Assembly (NCBI RefSeq): GCF_000243095.1
Contig: NZ_AHJE01000053.1
Coordinates: forward strand, 1 to 64,000
From: Cupriavidus basilensis OR16
Lineage (GTDB): Bacteria > Pseudomonadota > Gammaproteobacteria > Burkholderiales > Burkholderiaceae
Direction: 5' to 3'
Length of the DNA: 64,000 nt
In this document: positions 42,660-50,897 of the stretch, piece after piece
Layout of the letters: each line of letters opens with the position of its first letter
Numbering within the stretch: the first letter of the stretch is position 1
The notes under the pieces: generated by a model
Database searches by the model: none
What the model was told of the DNA's origin: nothing
The model's input: only the letters and a program-made list of their open reading frames with translations
Position numbers and translations under genes: made by a program

Positions 42660-43622
42660 TCAGGCTTCCGTGTTGCGAATGAAGTAATCTGGGACGTCGG
42701 GTCCCCATTGGTACAGCGAGTCTTCGGCCGGGAAATCGCCCGCTGGCCACGACTGTCCCGCGGCGATGTAATCGATGTCCGCCGAGTACTCGCAGAACGA
42801 GCCCCAGGGGTCGAGCACATAAAAGAAATAGTTTGATCCGAGTACATGGCGTCCGGTACCCCAGCCCCGTTTGTAACCCGCGTTGGCCATCTGGCTGGCA
42901 CCCTGTCCTACCTGATTGACGCTTTCGACATCCCATGCCGCGTGATGCCAGCCTTTCGCGGAACTCTTCACAAATGCAAGCAAGTGATGGTCGCTGCCGT
43001 ATGGAGCGTGGGTAAAGGCGATCACATCATCGGATCTGTCCGATAGGCGCAAGCCCAGCGCATTCCGATAGAAATCCAGCGCGCGTGGCACGCTAGGCGA
43101 AAACAGCAACACGTGCGAAAGGCGTCGCGGATGGACTCTCTGCACCTGGCTCCTGACTACCGCGCCGCGTCTACCTGCCGACGCGCTCTCCATTCGGACT
43201 GTGGACTTCGCGCTCGGGGACGTTTTGGGACCGACCTTGACCTGGACCAGGTTGCCATCCACATCGATGAACCACATCCCTTCCTCGCTGCCGAACGGCA
43301 CATCGGTTACAAAAGTCGCACCGCAATCCGCAAGCTGTCGCTGGATGCCGTCGAAGTCCCCTGCAAAGCAATTGAAACTCAGATAAGCCAGACGCTTCTG
43401 TTCACCCTTATAGAATCTGGCCCAGCAGTGCTGGTCACCGGCAAATACGTCGAGTGAATTTCCCTTGCGCAGCGGGATCAGTCCGAAAGCGTCGAGAAAG
43501 TGCTCAGCCACCGCCAGATCGGGAACCTCCAGCGCGTAGTGATCGATCGAATGCACCGCATGGCGCGATTCCGACGCCGCAGCGCTACCGCCCGGGCTTG
43601 ATTGAACCTCGTTGATGTCCAT
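42660..43622 (-). CDS. Extradiol ring-cleavage dioxygenase, VOC superfamily
   Basis: The 320-residue protein has two VOC modules. The N-terminal one starts HSIDHYALEVPDLAVAEHFL; the second (from about residue 165) carries the Fe/Mn ligands: His in RLSHVLLFSPSVPRALDFY, His in DHHLLAFVKSSAKGWHH and Glu in DPWGSFCEYSADIDYI. This is the 2,3-dihydroxybiphenyl/catechol 2,3-dioxygenase type. It lies upstream of the FAH and phenol hydroxylase genes, so the set looks like hydroxylation, meta-cleavage and hydrolysis of a phenol. A dead second copy lies at 4240-4410. Confidence 0.88.
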   Translation of the reverse strand: MDINEVQSSPGGSAAASESRHAVHSIDHYALEVPDLAVAEHFLDAFGLIPLRKGNSLDVFAGDQHCWARFYKGEQKRLAYLSFNCFAGDFDGIQRQLADCGATFVTDVPFGSEEGMWFIDVDGNLVQVKVGPKTSPSAKSTVRMESASAGRRGAVVRSQVQRVHPRRLSHVLLFSPSVPRALDFYRNALGLRLSDRSDDVIAFTHAPYGSDHHLLAFVKSSAKGWHHAAWDVESVNQVGQGASQMANAGYKRGWGTGRHVLGSNYFFYVLDPWGSFCEYSADIDYIAAGQSWPAGDFPAEDSLYQWGPDVPDYFIRNTEA

Positions 43623-44138
43623 CTCTGTCTCTCGCTGTTCTATGTGCTGTGCTGTCCGCCGCGCTCTATGTGGAGCTTCTGACTCATTGCGCGGTGGTCA
43701 ACCCGGAGAATCCATCGCAGCAGGTACAAAAACTATACTAAACAGAAAAATATATAAAAACAAGTTTTGAATATTAAAAGACAAGGTACACGAAGGGCGA
43801 ACTCTGGCATCGCGACAGAAAGCGGGAACGCGGGAACTGCCCGAACCAGCGAGCACATCACGATGACGCGTCCCGAGGATGTCGGGCATCCGGGAGACCA
43901 TGGATCGGAGACAGAATGCTCTCAATTGCCCCGCCACATCGTTCGACCAGATAGAACAGCATGTTCGGCAGATGCCTATCACGCTCAACACGGGGGATCG
44001 CCTATCCTGCACAGGCTCATCGCGGCGTTTCGATCGATTGAAAGGCAGCAAGGTAACGCCGACAGCCCGCGGTGCGCACGCAGGCATCATCAATGCGTAT
44101 TGAATAGCAGCAACTTTCTTACTGATATGGAGAGAACT
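43623..44138. other. Divergent 516-bp intergenic region, AT-rich in its first third
   Basis: It separates the minus-strand dioxygenase operon from the plus-strand isochorismatase/DoxX genes, so it must hold both promoters. An AT-rich tract at 43730-43790 includes AAAAC-AA-GTTTT. No gene is supported; the in-frame upward extension of the following gene lacks family similarity. Confidence 0.5.
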
Positions 44139-44777
44139 ATGGCCAGCGAACCCATCCGTGATCCTGCAAGCGACCATCTGCTGACCCCGCAGAATGCGGC
44201 GTTTGTCATCATCGATTACCAACCGGTGCAAGTGAACTCCATTGCGTCGATGGACCGTCAGCTTCTGATCAACAATATCGTTGGGACGTCGAAGGCGGCC
44301 ATTGCATACAAGCTGCCCATCATTCACTCAACGGTGAATGTGAAGACCGGCTTGAACAAACCACCGATTCCGCAACTGCGCAAGGTCTTGGGCGACTATC
44401 CGACCTACGACCGCACGACTATCAACTCGTGGGAAGACGTCGAATTCAAAGCGGCCGTCAAGGCCACGGGCCGCAAGAAGCTCATCATGACTGCACTGTG
44501 GACCGAGGCTTGCCTGACGTTCCCCGCACTGGACGCGCTCAAGGAAGGATATGAAGTCTATGTGGTGGTGGACGCCGTCGGCGGTACCTCGGTCGCGGCA
44601 CACGAAGCTGCCCTGCGCCGCATTGAGCAAGCCGGCGGCAAGATGATCAGTGTTGCGCAGTTGTTCTGCGAATTGCAGCGCGACTGGGCGCGGGAGGAAT
44701 CCGTACCAGCCTTCATTGACCTGTTCGTCGAAACCGGCGGCACTGCCGGAATCCAGTTCTCCTACGATCGCAGCTGA
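44139..44777 (+). CDS. Isochorismatase-fold cysteine hydrolase, copy 2
   Basis: The 212-residue product is collinear with copy 1 (37540-38181) and nearly identical in long stretches: IIDYQPVQVNSIASMDRQLL, then STVNVKTGLNKPPIPQ. The catalytic Asp (IDYQP), Lys and Cys (TEACLTFPAL) are kept. Start 44139 (MASEPIRDP) has GGAGAG upstream. It is transcribed away from the dioxygenase operon and towards a DoxX gene, and may hydrolyse an amide or side-chain in the same pathway. Confidence 0.9.
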   Translation: MASEPIRDPASDHLLTPQNAAFVIIDYQPVQVNSIASMDRQLLINNIVGTSKAAIAYKLPIIHSTVNVKTGLNKPPIPQLRKVLGDYPTYDRTTINSWEDVEFKAAVKATGRKKLIMTALWTEACLTFPALDALKEGYEVYVVVDAVGGTSVAAHEAALRRIEQAGGKMISVAQLFCELQRDWAREESVPAFIDLFVETGGTAGIQFSYDRS

Positions 44778-44885
44778 CGATAGCCGGGCTGGCGCCGCAT
44801 GCCGTTGCGGGCCAGTCCGTTATTTCCCAATGCCAGGAACGCAGGTGCAGCCTTCCGGCACTGACCGGCCCCATTTGGAGTCTGT

Positions 44886-45272
44886 ATGCTTGATTACTAC
44901 TTGCTTGCTGGACGTGTATTTATCGCATTCATGTACGTGCTCAGCGGAGCCAATAAACTTCTGTTCTTCAGCCATGGCCTAGAAGAAGTCAGATCAAGAA
45001 ATATTCCGTTTCCGCGTCTGATCCTGTCGAGCACAATATTGGTCCAGCTTACATGCGGCATAGCCATCATGGCTGGATGGCAAACCGGAATCGCTTCGCT
45101 GCTTCTTGCAGTATTCACGCTGGCAACTGCGTTGGTATTCTACGACTTCTGGAATCTGAAAGGCGCGCAGCGCACTGTCTCCTTAACGGGCTTTCTGGAA
45201 CATATCAGCATTATTGGCGGGTTCATCATCCTGATTGCGGCGGGACCCGGAAATATCGTCGTCCGACCTTAG
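44886..45272 (+). CDS. DoxX-family membrane protein
   Basis: The 128-residue protein has four membrane helices and the DoxX pattern (LAGRVFIAFMYVLSGANKLL; ILVQLTCGIAIMAGWQTGIA; GFLEHISIIGGFIILIAAGP). DoxX proteins are quinone-linked or of unknown role and often sit beside catabolic genes. It follows the isochorismatase-type gene by 108 bp on the same strand. Confidence 0.85.
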   Translation: MLDYYLLAGRVFIAFMYVLSGANKLLFFSHGLEEVRSRNIPFPRLILSSTILVQLTCGIAIMAGWQTGIASLLLAVFTLATALVFYDFWNLKGAQRTVSLTGFLEHISIIGGFIILIAAGPGNIVVRP

Positions 45273-45337
45273 CAAACCCGGTCGCGCCGCCGTTTAGTTG
45301 CGAAGCGGCTGAGCGGACGCACGGGCGCCAAAGCCGG

Positions 45338-45625
45338 TCAGTCCGGCCGCGCCGCGGTGCTGATCGGAGCAAGCCTGGTGACCCTGTGCGAGGGGCTCCG
45401 AAGAATCTCGAAGGCCACGAACCCGCCCTGCGAAAAGGCACCCAGCGCAAACGTCGGCGGCGCCCTGCCCAGGACATCACTCGCCAGTTCGCCAACCGAG
45501 GCACGAGCTCCGAGGGGCAGCACCAGCACATTGGCGATGTTGGACAGCGCTTCAGCCTGATGCGTCCACATCCGGTGGTCGCAGAGGTGCCCGGGCAGCA
45601 GCACAAGCGGCGCCTTGTTGCTCAC
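45338..45625 (-). pseudogene. Truncated alpha/beta hydrolase, N-terminal fragment
   Basis: The 95-residue frame (GTG start) opens VLLPGHLCDHRMWTHQAEAL, with the oxyanion-hole strand, and includes the nucleophile elbow FSQGG (GAFSQGGFVAFEIL), then ends at STAARPD. The catalytic Asp and His and the second half of the fold are missing, and no continuation exists in the other frames downstream. It sits 15 bp after the next gene on the same strand. Confidence 0.7.
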
Positions 45626-45640
45626 GCACGCGCTCGTCTC

Positions 45641-46363
45641 TTAGCCCTGCACCACCAAGTTTCGCCATCTGCCGGTAGCGCCTTGCCCATGGTTGGAGAC
45701 ACTCCCCTTGCCTGACTCAAGGGGCCTGAGCGTCAGCAGTCCCACGCCAGGCGTGACGCTCTTCACGTCGACCGGGATATCCGACACGGCATACATCCGC
45801 CGGCCATCCACCCACCATTCGCACGAGCGCGCGGCGCGATCGAAGCGGATTTCATAGTGCTGGAACTCGCCGGGGGCGCTCTGCGCCAGCAGCGGGGACT
45901 GCACCACATGGATCCAGTCTCCGCCTGCCGGCGTCACGCCCGGCAGGGCCAGGCGCTCGTAGACCACCCCTATGCGCGTGCCAGACATGATGAAGTCGAA
46001 CACCATGCCGGTTTCGAAGTCGCCCAGGCTTAGTGCCACGAAGCCGTCCAGCAGGTCGTCCGGATTGCCATTGTGATTTTCGCAGGCCATATCCCAGGAA
46101 ATCGTGGTGACCCCTGTTACGGACAACGGCACTGGCTGCTGCATTACTACCAGCAGCTTGGGGTTGTCGAACATCTGGACGTGGTCGTGGCTGAGCCGAA
46201 AGCGTTCGATGCTGGCCTCCAGCACGCCGCCCTCAGCCTGTATCCGCACCCCCGGATCCTGGAATACCCAGATTGCGCCGTCGCCCGCCGGCAACGCGAG
46301 CGTGCGCCAGATTTCCGGTGCCAGGCTGCCGGATGAGAAGTGATCCAGAACGGTGATTGGCAT
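45641..46363 (-). CDS. Uncharacterised protein, possibly DUF6081 family, copy A
   Basis: The 240-residue protein (start 46363, AGGAG 7 nt upstream) has no membrane segment or signal peptide. Landmarks are WDMACENHNGNPDDLLDGF, VFDFIMSGTRIGVVYERL, GDWIHVVQSPLLAQSAPGEF and SNHGQGATGRWRN near the C-terminus. The beta-rich pattern recalls a jelly-roll/lectin-like sheet, but I can give no activity; the DUF6081 label is from memory. A shorter paralogue (copy B) lies at 56778-57458. Its gene is next to an NmrA-like reductase and downstream of the DUF1302/DUF1329/MMPL set. Confidence 0.7.
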   Translation of the reverse strand: MPITVLDHFSSGSLAPEIWRTLALPAGDGAIWVFQDPGVRIQAEGGVLEASIERFRLSHDHVQMFDNPKLLVVMQQPVPLSVTGVTTISWDMACENHNGNPDDLLDGFVALSLGDFETGMVFDFIMSGTRIGVVYERLALPGVTPAGGDWIHVVQSPLLAQSAPGEFQHYEIRFDRAARSCEWWVDGRRMYAVSDIPVDVKSVTPGVGLLTLRPLESGKGSVSNHGQGATGRWRNLVVQG

Positions 46364-46408
46364 ATTGCTCTCCTGATAGATGATGAATGGCACTCGGCCA
46401 CAAAGACG

Positions 46409-47350
46409 CTACGAGAAAGCCCTGCCTTTGAAGGCTGCGATCTGAGATTGGCCCACCGGCCAACTGGCGACGGTTTCCACCACAAAATCTTCGTAGCTAC
46501 GCGGCGCATGGCCGAGCAGTCGGGTCAGGCGGTCGATCTCGTTGTCTGTTGCCACCAGTCCGTCCGTTTGCCATGCCGTAAACATCATCTTGAGATCCAG
46601 TGCGAACCACTGCGGCACACCGCGCTCGAGTTGTTGCAGTTCCCACTGCTCCATGTCGTGCCCGCCATACGTCACGTCCTTGCCGAGCACCGCGGACCAG
46701 AGCGCGGCAGCTCGTTGGCCGGTGAACGGCTCCGGACCGGCGATGGTGTAGGCCTCGCCCTCGTGGCCGTCCGTGGTCAGGGCTATCGCTGCGGCTTCTG
46801 CAATGTCGTGCACATCGCAGAGCGATGTCCCCTTGTCGCCGATGGGTTGCGGATAGATGGAATGCGCTAGCAAGGCTTCTTGATACCAGAAGTCATTCTG
46901 CATGAACACGTTGGGGCGGATGAAGGTGTACGGAATACCGGATTCCCGGATCACCGATTCGATCAGCAGCTTCGAGCCGATATGCGGCACATGGCGCGGC
47001 GGCCGCGCGGTCTGGTGCACGGACAGATAGACGATGCGCTTCACGCCGGCCGCGCGCGCAAGCGCCACGGCGGTAAGCCCCTCGTGCGCTTCGCTCGGTA
47101 CGCCTGCCAGCAGCAGGAAGAGCGCATCGACGTCTTCAAAGGCCGGTCGGAGATCCGCCGGCTTGAGCAGGTCACCCACCACCGCCTGCGCCTGCGGCGC
47201 AACGGCGTTGGCGCGCTCCAGGTTGCGCGTGAGGATCTTCACCTCCACGCCGTGCGCGATCAGTTCATGCACGACCCGACTGCCTGTCGTACCGGTACCA
47301 CCGTTCGCCGGGGAGTTCGTGGCAATCGCCAGACGACTGTGACGCCTGCT
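46409..47350 (-). CDS. NmrA-like NAD(P)-binding reductase
   Basis: The protein of about 310 residues has a Rossmann N-terminus (NGGTGTTGSRVVHELIAHGV), DVDALFLLLAGVPSEAHEG, a YLSVHQTARPPR segment and SGIPYTFIRPNVFMQN, typical of NmrA/YtfG-like atypical short-chain dehydrogenases that reduce quinones or sense redox state. No ATG exists near the expected start; the frame runs back into the end of the MMPL gene and could use a TTG at 47389 or a rare codon nearer 47330, so the start is uncertain. The odd junction may reflect a small lesion. Confidence 0.78.
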   Translation of the reverse strand, partial: SRRHSRLAIATNSPANGGTGTTGSRVVHELIAHGVEVKILTRNLERANAVAPQAQAVVGDLLKPADLRPAFEDVDALFLLLAGVPSEAHEGLTAVALARAAGVKRIVYLSVHQTARPPRHVPHIGSKLLIESVIRESGIPYTFIRPNVFMQNDFWYQEALLAHSIYPQPIGDKGTSLCDVHDIAEAAAIALTTDGHEGEAYTIAGPEPFTGQRAAALWSAVLGKDVTYGGHDMEQWELQQLERGVPQWFALDLKMMFTAWQTDGLVATDNEIDRLTRLLGHAPRSYEDFVVETVASWPVGQSQIAAFKGRAFS

Positions 47351-49730
47351 TCTGCCCGGCGCTGGCGGCGGGTAGCAGGAAATACGCAAGGGCGGGCAGC
47401 AAAATCATGGCGCCTAGCATGTTCCACAAGAACATGAAGGCCAGCAGTATGCCCATGTCGGCCTGGAACTTGATCGGCGAGAAAAGCCATGTCGCCACCG
47501 CGATGGCCAGTGTCACGCCGGTCAGCATCACCACCTTGCCGGTAAAGCGCAACGCGCGGCGATATGCCTGCGCAAGGCTTGCTCCCGCGCGCAACTCGAC
47601 CAGCACGATCGTCATGATGTAGAGGGCGTAGTCGACGCCGATCCCCACCCCCAAGGCAATCACCGGCAGCGTCGCTACCTTCACGCCAATCCCGAGCGCC
47701 ACCATCAGCGCCTCTGCCAGCACCGAGGTCAGTGCGAGCGGCACCACCGCGCACACGGCAGCCCGCCAGGAGCGGAACGTCACGATGCACAGCAGGATGA
47801 CTGCGCCGTAGACCCAGAACAGCATCTGCCGGCTCGCGCTCTTCACCACGATATTGGTGGCAGCTTCGATGCCGGCACTGCCGGCGGCGAGCAGGAAGCG
47901 CACGTCCGCCGTGTTGTGACGCGCCGCGAAGTCCTCGACGGTGGTAACTACCGTGCCCAGGGTGTTGGCCCGGTGGTCCTTGAGGTAAACATAGACCGAG
48001 AGTAGGTTGCACGCCTGGTTGAAGCTCTCGCGCGGAGAACGGTTGGCGGCGGTATTCAGCGTGGGCTGGTTGTGCACCAGTTCGTACCACTTCGGGCTGT
48101 TCTCGTTCATGCCCGCGACGATGCGGCGGCTCAGCAGCGCCAGTGAACTGGTGCCCTCCACGCCCGGCAGGTGCCTGAGCTGCCATTCCAGCACATCCAC
48201 CTTCTTCAGCGTCGCATAGTCGCTACAGAGACCGTCGGGCGTGCGCACCATGACCACCAGCAGGTCGCTGCTGGCGGAATAGTGCGAAGTCATGAACCGG
48301 TCGTCGCGGTTGTAACGGGAGTCCGCGCGCAGCTCAGGCGCGCCTTCATCGAGATCGCCTACCTGCAGGTGCAGGCTGACCAGGAAGCCTCCCAGCCCGA
48401 GCAGACCCGCACCGAGCAGCGCCGCGAGCGCCCATTGCCTCCCGGTGAAGCGCTCCAGCCAGCGCCACAGCAGGCGGTCCTGCGCGGGCGCCTCCTGCGC
48501 GCGCAATGCCCGCGCTGCCGCATTCGCGCTCACGCCGGTGTACGAAAGTAGTACCGGCAGCAGCACCAGGTTGGTGAAGACCAGAATGGCTACCCCCAGG
48601 CTTGCCACCACGGCCAGTTCCTGGATGACCGGAATGCGGATGACCAGCAGCACCGCGAAACCGACCGCGTCGCACAGCAACGCCGACAGTCCCGCCATGA
48701 AAAGCCGCCGAAAGGTGTAACGAGCTGCCACCAGCCGGTGCACGCCGCGGCCGATGTCCTGCACGATCCCGTTCATCTTCTGCGCGCCGTGGCTCATGCC
48801 GATGGCGAAGACGAGAAACGGTACCAGCACGGAATATGGGTCCAGTGTATAGCCCAATACCGGCAACAGGCCCAGCTGCCACACTACGGCCAGCAGCGAG
48901 GTCAGCACCACCAGCAGCATGCTGCGCAGGCAGCGTGTGTACCAGAGCACGGCAGCGGCCACGATCGCCACCGCCAGCGCGAAGAAGACCATCACCTCCC
49001 GAATGCCTGCGATGAGGTCGCCAACTACCTTGGCGAAGCCCGTGACATGGATACGCAGGTCCTTCGTCTCGTACTTCTGGCGGACGGCCTCCAGAGCGTC
49101 GGAGAACTTCCCATAGTCGAGCGCCTGCCCGTCCTTCGGATCCCGTTCAAGCAGCGGCAGGAAGACGACCGATGAACGATAGTCGTTGGCCACCAGTTGG
49201 CCAACTTCGCCGGATCGCTCCACATTGCGCCGCACCGCCTCGACGCTGGATGGCGAGCCGTCGTAGTCGTCAGGGATCACCGTACCGCCTTCCAGTCCCT
49301 CCTCCGTCACGCCGAGCCAACGCGTGTTGGCAGTCCAGAGCGACTTCTGGTACGAGCGGTCAACGCCGGGGAGCAGAAACAGCTCATCGTTGATCCTGCG
49401 CAGGGTGTCGAGATAGACCGGGTCAAAGATGTTCTCGTTGCGTGTCTCCACCGAGACGCGCAACGCGTTGCCGAGCCCGCTCAGGTCCGCCTTGTGCCCA
49501 AGGTAATTCTGGATGTACGAATGCGCTGCCGGGATCATCTTTTCGAAGTCAGCGTTCAACCGCACCCGCGTCGCCTGCCAGCCAAGCAAGGCGGTGACGA
49601 CCAGGCAAAAGGCAAGGATCCAGCCCCGATGGTTGAAGATGATGCGCTCGACAGGCGAGCCGGATCCCGCATCGAAATCCTCGATCCGGCCGACAACCTG
49701 CCACTCGCCCTTGATGTTGTGCTCATGCAT
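47265..49730 (-). CDS. MMPL/RND-superfamily transporter
   Basis: The 821-residue protein has an RND-like layout: one N-terminal helix (GWILAFCLVVTALLGWQATR), a periplasmic domain, five helices (GIREVMVFFALAVAIVAAAV), a second periplasmic domain and five C-terminal helices (LPVIALGVGIGVDYALYIM, KVVMLTGVTLAIAVATWLF). Such proteins move lipids, hopanoids or hydrophobic substrates. It lies 20 bp after the YCF48-like gene; DUF1302, DUF1329, YCF48 and MMPL genes recur together in proteobacteria that use steroids and similar hydrophobic compounds. Its last 40 residues overlap the NmrA gene and may be spurious. Confidence 0.88.
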   Translation of the reverse strand: MHEHNIKGEWQVVGRIEDFDAGSGSPVERIIFNHRGWILAFCLVVTALLGWQATRVRLNADFEKMIPAAHSYIQNYLGHKADLSGLGNALRVSVETRNENIFDPVYLDTLRRINDELFLLPGVDRSYQKSLWTANTRWLGVTEEGLEGGTVIPDDYDGSPSSVEAVRRNVERSGEVGQLVANDYRSSVVFLPLLERDPKDGQALDYGKFSDALEAVRQKYETKDLRIHVTGFAKVVGDLIAGIREVMVFFALAVAIVAAAVLWYTRCLRSMLLVVLTSLLAVVWQLGLLPVLGYTLDPYSVLVPFLVFAIGMSHGAQKMNGIVQDIGRGVHRLVAARYTFRRLFMAGLSALLCDAVGFAVLLVIRIPVIQELAVVASLGVAILVFTNLVLLPVLLSYTGVSANAAARALRAQEAPAQDRLLWRWLERFTGRQWALAALLGAGLLGLGGFLVSLHLQVGDLDEGAPELRADSRYNRDDRFMTSHYSASSDLLVVMVRTPDGLCSDYATLKKVDVLEWQLRHLPGVEGTSSLALLSRRIVAGMNENSPKWYELVHNQPTLNTAANRSPRESFNQACNLLSVYVYLKDHRANTLGTVVTTVEDFAARHNTADVRFLLAAGSAGIEAATNIVVKSASRQMLFWVYGAVILLCIVTFRSWRAAVCAVVPLALTSVLAEALMVALGIGVKVATLPVIALGVGIGVDYALYIMTIVLVELRAGASLAQAYRRALRFTGKVVMLTGVTLAIAVATWLFSPIKFQADMGILLAFMFLWNMLGAMILLPALAYFLLPAASAGQKQASQSSGDCHELPGERWYRYDRQSGRA

Positions 49731-49750
49731 GGCAAAAATTCCCTTATGCG

Positions 49751-50836
49751 TTACTGCGTCCCATCCGGTGCCTGCGCAGTCGATGTACCGCGTGCACCGA
49801 CCAGTACGAGGATGGCGCCCTGCCGTACCGCGCCGGCAAAGGGCTGCGACCGATCGGTCCCGGCTCGAGTGAATGCGTCCGGCTGGCCTTGCCGGCTGAT
49901 GAACAGCTCACCGGCCTGCGTCACCAGCGCCACGCGCCCGTCGCCAAGGTTGGTGCCGCCGGTAATGGACGCCGTGGTGTCGAGCGCAAGCTTCGACCAG
50001 CTTGCGCCACGGTCGGCGGAGCGATAGCTGTTGCCGCGCAGCCCGTAGGCAATCACGCTGCCATCCGGCTGTACCAGCACCCCGAAGAAGGTTCCGCTGT
50101 AGGGGGACTGCAGCGTCCCGAAGGACTCGCCCCCATCGGCTGAGTGCAGCAGCGTGCCTTTCTCGCCGGCGATATAGAGGTCGCGGCCGGCGCCCGCGAC
50201 GCCGTAGAGGTGCAGCGACTTTGGGTTGGGAATCCGGTCCTGCCATGGCACCCAGTGCTTGCCGCCGTCGGTGGTGCGGAAGGCCAGGTTGTAGGCGCCG
50301 ACCACCATCACCGTGTCCTCGTCGACGACATACAGGTCGAGAAATGGCTTGTCCGGGCCATCCTCGACAAGCTGCCTGGCAAGTTCGCGCCGGCGGCGCT
50401 GCTCTTCGCCTTCCGAGCTTTGGGCGGGCCCGGCTGCGGCCAGGACCAGCCGGGCCGCAGCCTGTCCGTCCAGTTGCCGCGTCCAGGTCTTGCCGCCGTC
50501 GATGGTGACCAGCACGACGCCTGCGTGACCGATGGCCCAACCCTTGAGAGGCGTGGCAAAGCGTACGGCGGTGAGTGTGACGTCGGTCGGCGTTGTCGCG
50601 TGGCGCCAGGGAGCGCGACCGTTGTCGGACAGCACGACGGTGCCGCGCTCGCCGACCGCCACCACGCCCGTGCCCGAGCTGGCAACGCCAACCAGCACCG
50701 CGTCCTGCCTGAACTCTCCGGGCGCAGGTACCGCGGGGCCAATGACTGTACCCGCCGAAGCCAGCACCGCCCAGCCGCCAAGCGCGAGCGCCCCCCACAT
50801 CGTCCTGCGCCGGACGATGGTCGACCATGCATTCAT
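49751..50836 (-). CDS. YCF48-like beta-propeller protein
   Basis: The 361-residue protein has an N-terminal export signal (GALALGGWAVLASAGTVIGP) and repeated propeller blades with the sialidase/YCF48 pattern: VVAVGERGTVVLSDNG, WAIGHAGVVLVTIDGGKTW, LAFRTTDGGKHWVPW, IAGEKGTLLHSADGGESF. It is probably periplasmic and works with the adjoining MMPL transporter. GGAG precedes the start. Confidence 0.85.
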   Translation of the reverse strand: MNAWSTIVRRRTMWGALALGGWAVLASAGTVIGPAVPAPGEFRQDAVLVGVASSGTGVVAVGERGTVVLSDNGRAPWRHATTPTDVTLTAVRFATPLKGWAIGHAGVVLVTIDGGKTWTRQLDGQAAARLVLAAAGPAQSSEGEEQRRRRELARQLVEDGPDKPFLDLYVVDEDTVMVVGAYNLAFRTTDGGKHWVPWQDRIPNPKSLHLYGVAGAGRDLYIAGEKGTLLHSADGGESFGTLQSPYSGTFFGVLVQPDGSVIAYGLRGNSYRSADRGASWSKLALDTTASITGGTNLGDGRVALVTQAGELFISRQGQPDAFTRAGTDRSQPFAGAVRQGAILVLVGARGTSTAQAPDGTQ

Positions 50837-50897
50837 TGATGTCTCCTCTGCCTTGGCCGGCGACTGCAGCCGGCCCGGTCATGGTTGCTGGCTGCTT

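Noticed and set aside
43767..44138. 124-residue N-terminal extension of the second isochorismatase-type protein
   Set aside because: Not present in copy 1, no family similarity, and a good ribosome-binding site precedes 44139.
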